From: Pratylenchus scribneri
Taxonomy: Eukaryota > Nematoda > Chromadorea > Rhabditida > Pratylenchidae
Assembly: GCA_030063045.1 (NCBI GenBank)
Contig: JAQSEB010000086.1
Coordinates: 868,001 to 932,000 of the forward strand
Reading direction: 5' to 3'
Length of the DNA: 64,000 nt
The notes under the pieces were generated by a model, which ran no database searches, was not told the origin of the DNA, and saw nothing but the letters and a program-made list of their open reading frames with translations. The position numbers and the translations under genes are program-made. Positions 24,601 through 37,826 of this stretch are shown piece after piece. Every line of letters starts with the position of its first letter. The first letter of the stretch is position 1.

Positions 24601-27600
24601 AGGCGATATGCCTTTTAAAAGCCCAAAATGTCCTCTAAAATAGCTTAACTAAATTTGTTATTCAATTAAATTTTAAATTAAATTTAATGATTTTGAGTCT
24701 AATAAATCCGAACATATTGAGGAAAAGCCGCTAATTTTACAAACTATTTTAAATTCTCAAAAAATAGAAAAGCCACTTTTTATAGGACATTTTGGGCTTT
24801 CAAATGGCTTATAGCCTTCCCAAATTGGTTGATTCCTTGTTGAGCTATGGCCAAAAGAAAAGCCTCAGATATTGGAATTTCCTATGGATATGACTCACTT
24901 CCTTAAGCAGCTGGCCTTTTTGCTTGTGGCCATTCCAGCGCCCAATAACATTGTCCGATATTGATGCTTTTCACTGATTGGCCCAAAGCCGATGCCGCCA
25001 CCAATAATTGTGGCACCCCCGCATCCATTGCTGCTGCTATTTTCCATTTCTTTGCCACCGCCTCCGCCACTGTGTGATTCTTCTGCAAAAAATTGGCAAA
25101 AATATATAATTAAAATTTTAGGCTGATTTCCTATTATATGGCTTTAGATTGACATATTGGCCTATTTTCCCTTTTTATGGTCTAAAATTTGAATTTTGGC
25201 CTCATTCTCTATTTTATGGCCGAAAATTAGACTAATGGTCAAATTTTACCTTTTATGTATGGCCTAAAAATTCATGCAATCTTTTTCCTTATTTTATGGC
25301 TTAAAATTTTTGCTTTTGTCTAATTTTCTCTTTTATGACTCAAAATTTGAATTTAGTCCAATTTTACTTTAAATGGCCTAAAATTAACGCAATGGCCTAA
25401 TTTCAACTTTTATGGCCAAAAATTCGCGTATTTCGATCTATGGTCATCAAATTCGGACAATACCCTAAACCCAAATCCATTCAACTCACTTTCTGTCGTT
25501 GTAATCGTCGTTGTTTTTGTTTCACTGCTTCGCATTGGCTCACAATGGCTCAGCCGTTTTCGCCGTCGTTGTGCTTCACTCAATGCCATCGTAATGCGAA
25601 GAGTGAGCACAAAAGTGAGCACACCGGGCAAAATTGTGACAAAAGTGGAGCCAAGCAAAATATGGTAAAGTGTACGGTACAATTGATTCTGAAAATTTAG
25701 AAAATTTGACTATAAAATCGATAACAAAATGGGAGGTTTTTCAATAGCTGGGCCATTCTTTTGGCCATATCTCAACAAGAAAACAACCAATTTGGGAAGG
25801 CGATCTGCCATTTGAAAGCCAAAAATGTCCTCTAAAAAGTGGCTTTTCTAATTTTTTGAAATTTAAAACAATTTGTAAAATAAACGACTTTTTTCCCAAA
25901 TGTTCGGTTTATAATATTCAAAGATATATAACTTTTGTTAAGGCATGAGGGCATAAAATTTATAAGAGTCACTTTTTAGAGGACATTTAGGGCTTTCGAT
26001 TGGCATATCGCCTTCCGAAATTGGCTGCTTTCTTGGTGTACTATGGCCAAAAGAACACCAAGGTACTGTACTGACCGTATTGCAAATTCCCATTAAAATT
26101 CCCGCATATTTTACCTGAGGCAATCCAGTCCTTTGCACATATGCCAAGCAATCTTCCTCCTCTTTTTGTCCGCCAATTATTTCGGTTTCATTCCTTCCAT
26201 CGCCTTCAATTGTGGAATTGGCCAATTCAACAATTTTGTTGGCAAATGTCATTGGTTGGGTGCATTCAAATGCGGTGGTCACTTCGAAAAAACGAGGCAA
26301 TGAAAAAACAATGGCCAGCGCAGAAAGGCCGACAACAAGGCGTTTCACGCGGCTATAAGTAATTTAGAGTTAAAAAAGTAAAATATATATATAATTTTTT
26401 GATATTTGTAAAAATATATTCTATTGATCAAGGCATCATTTTTCATTTGTTTTGGCCTTGGGTTTAACCAATTCTAATTTAGTTTTGAACCAATAAACCA
26501 AAATGGTTTTAAACCGTTTAATACCCTTTAATTGTTGACCAAACCAACATTGGTTTAAGCCGTTTAATACCCTTTAATTGTTGACCAAACCATTCACAAA
26601 TTATATACCATTCAATGCGTCTTGACTTGACCAGCTTTATCCAATTTTGGGTATATGGTTTGTGAGTGATAGGACAAAACCCTTAAACCATTATAATTTA
26701 GTGGCTTTAATTTACTCTTTTTTGAATTATTAAATAATAAATGTCATCCAAATTTAATTATTATTAAACATTCAAATATATATATCCTCCTTCCTCACCT
26801 TCTTTTGCTGAACATTCGATGCTTAAATGGCATACAAAGGGCCAAATAGCGATCCAATGTGAGGGCCAAAATCTGTGAATGCGCATAAATTAAAATTAAA
26901 ATCAAATCCCCAAAAACTCACAATCCAAACTGTGCCAGTGTGAGTGGCATTGGCCAAAGTGTATGTGGGCGGATATAAATGCACATAGGGTCCGGTGGAA
27001 ACGACGGAACCCCAAACCTGAAAAGATTAGCAATAATTTATAATTTAGTATAGGGAAATAAGCTGTTCCATGGCAACTTTTTGGCCATAACTCAACAAGG
27101 AAGCAACCAATTTGGGAAGGCGGTATGCCATTTGAAAGCCCAAAATATCCTCTAAAAAGTGGCTTTTATAATTTATTGAAAATTTAAAACAATTTGTAAA
27201 ATAAACGGCTTTTTTCAAAATATTCAAGTTTATTACACTCAAAGACACATAAATGTTTTTAAAAGTTGTATTTCATTAAATTTAAAAAGCTAAATTATAC
27301 AAGATAAACAAACAATATTTAGAGGAAATTTTAGACTTTCAAAGTTAAATAAAAGTTTCCCAAATTGCCTAATATATCTCATTCGGCTTTAAACAAAATA
27401 TACAATGACTTTGATTGTAATAAAACCAAATATTTAGAGGTAAAGCCGCTTATCTTACAAATTAATTTAAAGTTTCAAAAATATTAGAAAAGCCACTTTT
27501 TAGAGGACATTCAGGGCTTTCAAATGGCATATTGCCTTCCTAAAATAGTTTTTTCCTTGATGAGCTATGGCCAAAAAATTATCATGGCATACAAAAAATC

Positions 27601-30600
27601 GTCAAATAAAATATACCAAAGTTGGCAAACAATAAAGGACAAATGCATTGCAAAGAAGGGCTGAATGCCAGCATGCCAATGAGATCTATGAATATAATAA
27701 TTTTTATTGAAATTAATTTTATTTTGTACATTGTCCAAAAATGAGTTAAAAATAAATAATAAATAATTTAATAATTTTTTTTTTTATTTTTTCCATTATT
27801 TTCCCTTCTAAATTGTTCAAAAAACCACTCTTCTACATCATTTCGAGACAAAATTCCACGAAAATGACTCCCATCCCATCATTTGTTTTGCACTATCCAA
27901 TTTTGTGCCAAAATTTTTATTTACGACTATGGAGGATTGGTGGAATTGGCATTTTAACTGTCAATTTCAAAGGGGGGGGGGGGGGGGGGGGAGTCCCCAG
28001 AAAATGTTCATTGAACTAATTTGGAGGCAAAATGGGGGAAATGAGAGGCATATGGAAAATTAATTCAACGAATTTGCTCTTATGGCCAAATATGTTAGTA
28101 TAATAAAAGGAAAATGAGGTGTTGCCGGAAATAGGGTTGGACTAAATTTGGATAAATTCAGAACAAAAATAGCATAAAATAAAAATATGGAGGGCCGGAA
28201 ATGATGGGAAAATAGAGAATGTTTTTCTCCTTTTAATTTTTTTGAACAAATAGAAACATTATATTCATTTAAATAACCGAAAAATATGTCGAAATTCATA
28301 AACCTTAAACCCAAAGGATAGATTCCGTCAAGATGCATCATTTGATTATGTTTTGGCTTAAGTTTAACCAATTCTAACACTTAATAGTTTTGAACCAAAA
28401 TGGGTTTAAACCGTTTAATACCCTTTAATTGTTGACCAAACCAAAATTGGTTTAAACCGTTTAATACCCTTTAATTGTTGACCAAACCAAAATTGGTTTA
28501 AACCGTTTAATACCCTTTAATTGTTGACCAAACCAAAATGGGTTTAAACCGTTTAATACCCTTTAATTGTTGACCAAACCAAAATTGGTTTAAACCGTTT
28601 AATACCCTTTAATTGTTGACCAAACCAAAATTGGTTTAAACCGTTTAATACCCTTTAATTGTTGACCAAACCATCCACAAATTAAATACCATTCAATGCG
28701 ACTTCTTGACCAGCTCTATCCAATTTTGGGTATAATATATTTTTGTGCACTTGGGACTCAAAATACTTAATTTCTAAGCCAATTTTCCCATTAATTTGCC
28801 AAAAAAACTGACCAAATAATAATGAATAATTGGAGTGGTTCCACCCGTTGACCGAAAGCGTAGGAACACCAAAACGCAAAGTGCATTCAATGAAATGCCG
28901 GAAAGGACGAACAGCAATGTGAGTGGGCCATTCAAAAGCCAGGAGAGCATCTCTTGGACCGGTACAAAATCTCGATGATTGGCCAAATCGAACCAGGAGG
29001 ATGCACTCAAAATTGGCGACGAAGAGAATTCCGAATGTCCAGAGATGGCCGGGGATGAAGCCGAAGGGAATAATGGATCTGGGTGATGTCTGAAAATGGA
29101 TGGATTGATTATTTATATTTTAGGCAATGAATTGTGAAGGTTATCAATTATCTGGCCAACATAATTTTGGGGATATGGCGGGGAGTAAAATACTAGGAAT
29201 TTGCCATAAAATATGGCCTAAAATTGAGGATGGAAAGGGAAGGGAACGGCACAATTTTTTTGGCAATGGCACAGTTTTCGGGATTATTCACTCAGAAATT
29301 TTTGATATTTTTAATTTTGCAATTTTTGGCCTATATTTTTGGTTTATTTCCTTTTAAAATTGTTTGGCCAATATTTGAATGATTGGATTTATTTATATTT
29401 TAGGCAATGAATTTTGAAGGCCATCAATTTTGTGGCCATCATAATTTGGGGATATGGTGAGGGAGTAAAATTATAGGAATTTGCCATAAAATATGGCCTA
29501 AAATGGAAGGTTGGAAAAAGAATGGCACAATTTCGGGCAATGCACAATTTTTGGGATTATTACCTCTGAAATTTATAGTATTTTTAATTTATTTCTTTTG
29601 GAATTTTTGGTCTATATTTTTGGCTTATTCCCTTTTAAAATTGTTTGGCCAATATTTTGATAAAGGAGAATACTTTAATAGGATATTGTCATGTTTGGAT
29701 TAATAAATAATGATGACCAAATAACTATTAAGCACATTGAGGAAGTAATATTAAAAGAGGAAGAGGAACAAAAAACAATGATCCAATTTTAAAATAATTT
29801 TAATATTTCCCTTCCATTATTATTGGTCATTTTTGAGAGGAAACATTTAAATATTATGAGAAAATATTGTAATTTCCTTTTAGCCACCATTATATTTTAA
29901 CATATTGAAGAAACATATTAAGAATATATATTATGGTGGAGGGAAGGGAAATGGGGCAAATTAATGAAGGTGGAGGAAATAATTATTATTTATTCCAATT
30001 AAAAAATGTTTATTTTCACTTTTTAAAATTACACTTCTCCTCATGGCCATAATTTCCTTTTGAATGGCCTATTAGCCCGATTTCCCTTCTTTGAAATGGA
30101 AATAAAATTTGCAAAATTAAATAATAATTGTAAAGGAAAAGGGCAGTGGATTGTAAATTTAATTTTATTGAATTCGAAGTAAAAAAATTGTGCCCAAATT
30201 TTAATAATTTCTCTTTAGTGAATGCCCTTTGTGCCCCATGAAATATTTTGAAATTTGGCCCCGATTAAATTTAAATATTTAAGCCAAAAAATATGGTGAG
30301 GCCAATCATAAATATTATTTATTTAAATCCAAAAATTTTCTGATTGAATAGGAAAAAAAGGCTGAAATTCCCAGAAAAAGTGATAAAAATTATAATCGAA
30401 TGGAAAAAATAATAATGTAAAAAATAAAAAAGTGATGAAAATGGAAAGATGCCGGAAAAAATTGGCTGCTTAATATGGGACTTAAAAAGCTTACTTTTTG
30501 ATGGCACACTTTTTTGTTCACAAGTATTTTTTGCCACCTCCCCCTCCCTCCCTTTCCCAGCACATCAAAAAATGGGAAGGGCGAAGGGCAAAAGAGAGAG

Positions 30601-33600
30601 GGCGACGGAAAATTTGTGCCAAAAACGAATTAATGAGGGTGGGGAAAGGGCCGGTCGCCTTTGGGGAAAAACTCCTCTTTCCATTGGGAATGTGGCGGGG
30701 CCAAAATGTGTGAAGTGGAAGGGAAGGGCCAATGAGCAGTGCCGAAGGCCGGCTTCTGGGAATGCAAAAATGCCCTCGGAATGTGCCGAAAGCCCTTTTT
30801 CCCGTTTTTGTTCATATTATCAGCTTTGGCACACACAAAAAAAAAACATTATTCCCTGGAAATGGACTAGTTTATGGCCAAATGGATGTGTGGATATGTG
30901 GATAAGGCCCAGTGAAGGGAAATGTGGCCGAAAGAGGTCGAAGGGAATGGACATTAGTCGAAATGGCGTGAAATCGGCAAAATGGACGGAAAATGGGCAT
31001 AGTATTCCCCTATAAGGGGAATTTTGCGTGGGGATCATTGGGGGAATCGGGAATGACGAGAGGGAAGGGCAAAAATCAGTGACAAATGCACTAGGGGCAA
31101 ATTAAAATAAATAAATAAATTTTCCTGAACCAATAATTTCCACTTTATTTACTCTTCTCCAAGAAATGTTATTATTATTATTTCCCTGGTAAATAATGGA
31201 TGATTGAATACTTATTATGCCATTCTTTTGGCCATAACTCAATAAGGAATCAACCAATTTAGGAAGGCGAAATGCCATTTGAAAGCCCTAAATGTCCTCT
31301 AAAAAGTGGCTTATTTTAAATTTTATTTAATAAATTTCCAGATTTAAATGAAGTTAAAATGTCTTTGAGTGTAATAAACCCGAACATTTGAGAAAAAACC
31401 GCTTATTTTACAAATTGCAATAAATTTACAAAAAATTTAAAGAAGCCACTTTTTAGAGGACATTTAGTGATTTCAAATGGCTTATAGCCTTCTCGAATTG
31501 GTTGCTTCCTTGTTGAGATATGGCCAAAAGAACAGCCCAGAGGTATTGAAATCGTATCTATTTTCTACGGGTTTGTTTATTTGGACAAAATTGTAATCTA
31601 GACAAATAAAATAATTTGTGGCGGAAATTAATGAAAAAGCTTAAAAAATTGTTTTTAATTTTTAAATTTCAAGGTGGTCTCTCCCCAAAAAATATGTTTA
31701 TTTTGCCCTTAAGAGAAATGTCAAAATCCAACCAATAATTTTTTTATGATTTTCCATTGAAATGTGTGCAAATGACATTTAATATTTTTTTATGCCATTC
31801 CCATGCAAAAAATCGCCGATTAATTTTCTTGGCCAAAATTGCGTGCTTCAAATGAATGAATTTTGGTTATGGCCAAAGGCATAATTTGGCCAGAAAATTG
31901 AGTGGGGAAGTTAAGGGGGAGGAATGGAAAGAAGATTAATAATTATGCACCAAACTTTGACCTCAATTTTACTATATGTGACTAATTATTTACTTATGTT
32001 TGAAGGCCAAATTTGGCCACAAATTTACACATCATTCTATTCGATATGGGACTTTTTTATTTTTTGGCTTAAAGCTCAGCTAGATAATTACGAAACTGGA
32101 AAAGAAAAGTATCATTTGAAAGCCAAACTGTCATATAAAAAGTACTTATTTTAATCTTAGAAAATCACAGCCTTAATAAAAGTTTACAGGCCTTAAACCT
32201 TTGAGAGTGTAATAAATCCGAATTTCATGAGGAAACGTCGCTTATTTTACAAATTATTTTAAATTTTCAAAAAATTATAAAGCCAATTTTTAGAGGCCAT
32301 TTAGGGCTTTCGAATAGCATATCACCTTCCTAAATTGGTTGCTTCCTTGTTTAGATATGGCCAAAAGAATAGCATCAAATATTGAAAAGTTCTGCCTTGG
32401 TTGCTTAGGGAAATATTTGCTTCTTTTCAAAGTCATTTTTAAAAAGTGCTTAAAATCTTCCTATTAGAATAAAAAGTTTTACATGTTCAAAGATTAAGCC
32501 ACTGAAGGAAATAGAAACTTTTTGGCCTAGAGGATGAAAAGAAGGGGAAAGAATGGAAAATGGGCCATATAAAAGGGCAAATAATGGAATTTGAGTTAAT
32601 GGAATTTATTAGACGAAGCGGAAAATCCAGGAAGTTGGCAACAGCCCAAAATTTGCACAAAAATGCTTTTTATGGTTTTTGGGCAACTAGTTATCGATCT
32701 GATTATATATTAAAATTATTAATAAATCTTTTTATAAAAATTTTCCCATATTTTTAACATTTTTAATAATTTTTATTGAAAATGATCATAGATTTCTCTA
32801 TGATTTTTATATCATTTGATAGAAAATTCACCGCTCTATTAAATCATTTCAAAAACATTCAAAACAATTCAATATGGAATTAATTATAAACGAATAAAAC
32901 GAATTGGCATTTGTTAGGACCAAAATTGTATACCTTGGCTAATTTTTTGGCCATAACTCAACAAGGAAACAACCAATTTGAGAAAGTCATATGCCATTTG
33001 AAAGCCTTAAATGTCCTCTAAAAAGTGGCTTTTCTAATTTTATAAAATGTTAAACAATTTGTAAAATAAGCGGCTTTTCCCCAACTAGTCGGGTTTATTT
33101 CACTCAAAGACATTTAATTTTTTTTAATGGTGGATTTAATCAAATTTTAAAAGCCACTTTTTAGAAGGCACTTTAGGACTTTCAAATGGCATAAAGCCTT
33201 CTCGAATGGTTGCTTCCTTGTTGAGATATGGTACAAAATCAACAGCAAGATAATCGTCTAATCCATGAGATGATTCTATTTTCTAGTTTTTAATGCAAAA
33301 TTTCAGTAAACAAAATTTTTTGGCGAATTTTGTAGCAAACATATGATGCGTGGTGGAACATATTCATCATCTGCATTTTCGCGGGCACTAATCTTCCCCA
33401 CATTTTCGCCTATTAAATTTGATGGCATCCACCAACAAAAATCCATCAAATAATAAATTTGCACGCGTGAACGCGCCAATAATCAGCCGTAAAAACATTA
33501 ACTTTGCCTCAATGAAAATAATAAAAAATGTGGAGGATGCACTTTGGTGGCCAAAAAAATGGAATATTTTAGTAGAAGATGCCCATATCCAGCCAAAAGC

Positions 33601-35539
33601 CTTTTAAGTGACGATTTTCCCACCCATCCGCTTGCATCCGCTCCGCAAAATGTCCTTTTTTCTGAGCCAATAAAAAAACTTTTGCCCTTGGTGGTTGGTC
33701 CCATGCCATCTTTTTGCCCATATTTACAAGTGGCAGCAACACCAGGAATTAATCAATTAATAATGTGGAAATGAATGGAGGCCATCTTCATCATTTGGCT
33801 TACTCCATAATATATATTGTGGCAATACCATGAAAAATTGGGGCCACTTTAGTTTTGGCGCAGAAATATTTATGCGCTTGAATAAATAAAAAAAGGGGAG
33901 GAAAGCGCATATTCTAAAGGGGACCATAACCCATAACAAATGTCTAATTGATGTACAGGAGTAACCAATCTAAACCATAGCCATTTTTATGATTAGTCTT
34001 TTAACATTTTTATATTGTTTAATTATTGCGCAATATTATAGATAATTGTCAGATTTTATATTCGCTTGAATGAATAATATGGAGATCGGAGAAGAATAGC
34101 TAATTAAAATGTTCACCATTAAATATTCTAGGCCATTTTTAAGATTGGCTTTTTATAGCGTTTTTTATATTGCGCAATATAAGATAACTGTGAGAATTTA
34201 TGTGTGTTTTTGGCCCATATCTCTGAGAAGGCAATATGCCATTTTAGAAAGCTCTAAATATCTTCTTGAAATCTAAAGGTTAAATGAATGTAATAAATCT
34301 GAACATTTTAAGGAAAACGCCTATTTTATAAAATATTTTTAAATTTCAAAAATAAAAAGGCAACTTTTTAGAAGACAATTAGGGCTTTCAAATGGTATAT
34401 CCTATATCGCCTTCCTAAATTGTTTGTTTCCTTGTTGAAATATGGTCAAATGAATATGACTAGGTATTTAGTTTTAAAATTTGACAATTAGAATGTAATA
34501 ATAATGAATTGTTGAGAAATATTTAATTTCAGAATTAAGCGTGAATGTTCTTTTGCTCATGAAAAAAGGCTTAATTTCCTACCCAAGCAAATTGGCACAT
34601 TTTCCCTTGGAATTGAATTAAAAATTTGAGGACAAACTCGTAGAAATGAATGTACTAGAATGCACCTTAAAATTAACGGAATTTTCTACATGCGCAATTT
34701 GTAATTGAACTTTTACTAGGAAATGGAATTAAATTAATGAATTTAAACTTCGAGAGAATATGGCAATATGAAAATGAAATGAGGATAATTTGGATAATTT
34801 GATTGAATGATCCGCGCGTCCCCAAATGTAATTTTATTTATGAGAGAAAAAATTACGGAAAATGGACGTATTGAATTGGATAGCGGCTAATTAATTTGGA
34901 AATTAAAATGGTTGGATAAAACGGAAATGATCGAAAGAAATTGCCATATTAAGTTCTCATTTTTTGTAATTTTTTGGTTGAAAAGAGTGGACATGTGTCT
35001 GTCTGTATAAGAGAAAAATTGTGCCAAATTAAAGTTGGCATTTTTATGAATTTTTCGCAAAAATTTTAATTTATTTTTGACATTAAAATTTACCAAAATA
35101 TTAGGGCAAAATTTAGAATAATTCAACCTATTATTTTGCTAAATTTTTCACTAAAATTGTCAATTTTTTTTTGAGATTGATCAAAATATTAGGGCATTTT
35201 AACTTATTTTTAACACAAAAATAACTAAAATATTAGAGTCAAAAATTTTTTAATAATTTCATATTTAATTTAAATATTTGTCTGGAAATTGGCTGATATA
35301 AGTCCCACTAAAAATCTTAGAAAAATGTAATTTAATTACCTGATTATATTGAGAGGCGAAATTGTCGATGCCGTAGACAATTGGCCATCACTCATTCCTT
35401 GATGAAATGTTGCACTTTTTGTTGTTGTTGTTGTGGCAATTGAGGAGGCAAAAATTGCAGCAGCTGTGGAAGAGGGCGACGATGTGGAAAAAAGGGAAAA
35501 TTGGGAAGGACTGCTGCTGGATGGCCAAATTGTGGCCAT
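21675..35539 (-). CDS. FMRFamide-type neuropeptide GPCR
   Basis: A rhodopsin-family receptor resembling nematode FMRFamide-peptide receptors (FRPR class), presumably in neuronal plasma membrane. Thirteen exons: 35340-35539, 28813-29089, 27617-27685, 26922-27017, 26799-26872, 26115-26352, 25490-25688, 24899-25082, 24127-24298, 23586-23717, 23101-23243, 22277-22546, 21675-21837. Every junction is GT-AG and in phase, giving 738 aa. The start is the ATG at 35539, followed by a Ser/Thr-rich extracellular tail. TM1 is near residues 120-143 (GPLTLLFVLSGISLNALC), TM2 in exon 3, TM3 ends in LTLDRYLALCMPF (DRY intact), TM4 has LPRFFEV, loop 2 has a Cys and two N-glycosylation sites, TM5 is VTILPGVLTFVL, loop 3 is Gly-rich, TM6 follows KEHRANVMLVVV, and TM7 has FSNLLLVLNCSTNFWVFIFY in place of NPxxY. 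The last 190 residues are a Ser/Gly/Pro-rich tail. Intron 1 is 6.25 kb and repeat-filled. The exact ligand cannot be told. Confidence 0.92.
21930..22245. repeat. Family A MITE in last intron of the GPCR gene
   Basis: Full copy, both arms close to consensus, between exons 12 and 13. Confidence 0.85.
23330..23545. repeat. Family B MITE, one core unit
   Basis: Lies in the intron between GPCR exons 10 and 11. It ends with TCTATCCAATTTTGGGTATA. Confidence 0.85.
24376..24470. repeat. Family A MITE, single diverged arm
   Basis: Left arm only, in the intron between GPCR exons 8 and 9. Confidence 0.55.
24555..24862. repeat. Family A MITE, full copy
   Basis: In the same intron as the single arm before it. 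It ends 37 bp before the donor of exon 8. Confidence 0.85.
25110..25435. repeat. Degenerate minisatellite in GPCR intron 7
   Basis: About seven imperfect units of 40-45 bp built on GGCCTAATTTTCCCTTTTAT / GGCCTAAAATTTGAATTTT fill most of the intron between exons 7 and 8. Confidence 0.65.
25743..26056. repeat. Family A MITE, full copy
   Basis: Occupies most of the intron between GPCR exons 6 and 7. Confidence 0.85.
26449..26692. repeat. Family B MITE, two core units
   Basis: In the intron between GPCR exons 5 and 6; the core unit is present twice. Confidence 0.85.
27083..27578. repeat. Family A MITE, extended or double copy
   Basis: A full left arm at 27083-27170 and a full right arm at 27480-27578 enclose about 300 bp, including a second diverged arm pair at 27300-27390. 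This suggests one copy inserted in another or a partial duplication. In the intron between GPCR exons 3 and 4. Confidence 0.7.
27972..27991 (+). repeat. Poly-G tract, 20 G
   Basis: Twenty consecutive G in the intron between GPCR exons 2 and 3. On the coding strand of that gene it reads as poly-C. Confidence 0.95.
28330..28740. repeat. Family B MITE, six core units
   Basis: The longest family B copy. Six tandem units alternate AAAATGGGTTT and AAAATTGGTTT variants. It ends about 70 bp below exon 2 of the GPCR gene. Confidence 0.9.
29100..29665. repeat. Two-copy tandem duplication, about 275 bp
   Basis: Both units contain in order TTATATTTTAGGCAATGAAT, GGGGATATGG, GGAATTTGCCATAAAATATG and AAAATTGTTTGGCCAATATTT. 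It lies directly upstream of GPCR exon 2, inside intron 1. Confidence 0.8.
29666..31214. other. GPCR intron 1 interior, no exon found
   Basis: AT-rich up to 30440, then a GC-richer stretch (30540-31070) open for 188 codons on the plus strand (30449-31015). That ORF has no domain, signal or splice context and is also open on the minus strand, so I do not call it a gene. Confidence 0.45.
31215..31535. repeat. Family A MITE, full copy
   Basis: In GPCR intron 1; both arms are near consensus. Confidence 0.85.
32040..32372. repeat. Family A MITE, left arm diverged
   Basis: In GPCR intron 1. The right arm is near consensus and the left arm heavily mutated. Confidence 0.7.
32935..33232. repeat. Family A MITE, full copy
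   Basis: In GPCR intron 1, with the CGGGTTTATTTCACTCAAAG variant core. Confidence 0.85.
34208..34455. repeat. Family A MITE, internally shortened copy
   Basis: In GPCR intron 1. Arms are present but the core is about 60 bp shorter, and the right arm has a local ATATCCTATATCGCC duplication. Confidence 0.7.
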
Positions 35540-35891
35540 TGAATGGGAAATTGGCCGAAATTTGCGAGGCGAAACAGGAAATCAAAATTATTTATTTTTT
35601 TGTTCAAAAAATCTGCAAAAATTTATGAATTATTATAAGGGTAATTCGATTTGTGTCAAATTAACGTTTTTTAGGAGTTTAATTGAGTAAAAATTGTTGG
35701 AAAATATGAATAAATTTTCTCTGCTGTTGCCTACAGTTATTAATATAAATTATAAAAGGGACAAAAGAGAATACGATACGCATATTTTTATTCCCCTGTC
35801 CCCTCATTAGAATTTGAGGGAACCTAGAGGCAATAATCAATGGAAAACAACCAAAGCAGAGGCCAACTTGTCATTTGTCCATTTTGGCTCC

Positions 35892-36190
35892 GTTTTAATA
35901 ATAATAACTCATCAAGGATTGAACCAATTTTGATGATTTTAGTATCAAATTAAAGATCAGACTTTTGTCTATTCGAAAATATTAAATTTATTTAAATTTG
36001 TTCAGAATTGATCGGATTGTACTCAAAAAAACCACCAAAGTTTTAACTAATCAAAATAGTAAAGGACAGTTTTTTTGTACACACTCCATCATTTCTGAAC
36101 AAATTTAAATAAAATTAATATCATTGGATTGCCAAAACTTTGTTCCTTAATTTTATAATAGAATTAATAAAATTAGTTCAATACTTGATG
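35892..36190. repeat. Family C palindromic MITE, copy 2
   Basis: About 350 bp upstream of the GPCR start codon. The arms meet around a loop containing TCATTTCTGAAC. Confidence 0.8.
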
Positions 36191-37826
36191 CAGGGTTTCC
36201 AGCAGATCCCCCAGTGAAAAATATGGCAAAATATGGCAATTTCAATTAAAAAATATGGCATTTTTATGGCATCAATTTTTTGTGATAAAATATTATAAAA
36301 ATACGTTTATTTTCCTATTCCATGCTTATTAGTATTCGATTTTGCATTGTTCGAAAGCCCATTTCTGGAAAGAAAATGGATAAATGTATAAAAGGCGACG
36401 ACATATGGGGAATGTTATTGCGGTCCGCGGTTATCATTTTTTTTGTGGTTCTTGGTAATGTAATGGCTAGCTAAAACAATAGTGTATTAATTTTGATTTG
36501 CGAATTGGGATAAACAAAAATTTAATTTGTAAAAAAAAGAAATTCTTTTTCGTACCGGATAACGGCGGTGCATTTTTTAATTAGCTGTCCAAAAATGCGG
36601 TGGCACTCTTCGCGCTTTTTGGGCGGAGTCTTCTCAGAATGGTTCAAAAAATAATACACATTAATAAATGGTAAATGGAAAATGGATTGGCGCAAAAATT
36701 AATAGGGGGAATTAAGCGGCATATGTCCCCAATGAAACATTGGAAAATAACAAAATGAATGATGGGGCCTATCAATAGGTAAATTAATAAATTATTAGAG
36801 GAAATTCGATGTGTGACAAATATAAAAATTATTTTAAATTTTCAGATGAAATTAGGGAAATTTTTATCATTAATTTGTCTGAAGATTATTAATATAAATT
36901 AATAGAGGAATTTCGATAAAAATTTTTAAATTATTTAAAATTTTCAGACAAAATTTGGAGAAATTTGTCATTATTTTGACTAATTTTTTTGCAAATGAAA
37001 GATTTTCTTCCAGTGAATCAGTCAAAGGATAAGCTGAAAATGATCTCATCAAGTATTTCATTCCTAATTTAGACAAGGATAAAAATCTTATATTTATTTG
37101 TGCCATCAATGAAATTTTATGGTAAAATAAAGTGCCAATATTCGAATCCATATTTTAGGCTTTTATTAGTGCCAGATTTGATGATGGCAAATGCAAAATA
37201 GTAAATATTAGTAAATTAGGATTTAGAGAGAAAATAATTTTGTTAAAATCTGACCAAAAACTAGGGCTTTATATAAACTGGATGAGTGCCGGAAAATGCT
37301 CTTAAATATTATTAAAATCAAAACATTAAAATATGTTCGTCTTTTTGTGAAAATAATATTTTCGTCTATGTGTGTTTTTCATTGAAAATAATATTTTTGA
37401 ATTTATTAAAAGGGAATGGGCATTTTGGCATTTTTAGTGGAGGATTTGTTATTGGGGATTTGTGGGGGATTAGCCCAGTGGAAAATGTTGGTGCCATCCT
37501 TGGGAGAAGATCAAGCGAAGATGGCAAGAATCGACTTAAAATTTTTTTTCGACCGGATTTTGACACGACGATGATGGCGTTTCCTAATCTGCGGAATATT
37601 AAAAAGTGCATTTTGAAGTAAATTAAAGCAAATTCGAAGAAGAGGAGGAGTCAGTCATCATGGAGAAAATGTGGAGTGGATAATATTTTTGAGGGAAAAT
37701 ATCCATTATCCAAAGCACATGAGCTTATTCATCGCAAAAAAGTACAAATTTGAAAAAGAATTAAAGTCCGGAAGAAAATGTCATGTACTTTTGGAATTAG
37801 GACAAAAAAAAATTAAGCGGAAATTA

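Noticed and set aside
30449..31015. 188-codon plus-strand open frame, the longest in the window
   Set aside because: It lies inside GPCR intron 1, has no domain, signal peptide or splice context, and the same stretch is open on the minus strand. It reads as a GC-richer patch rather than a gene.
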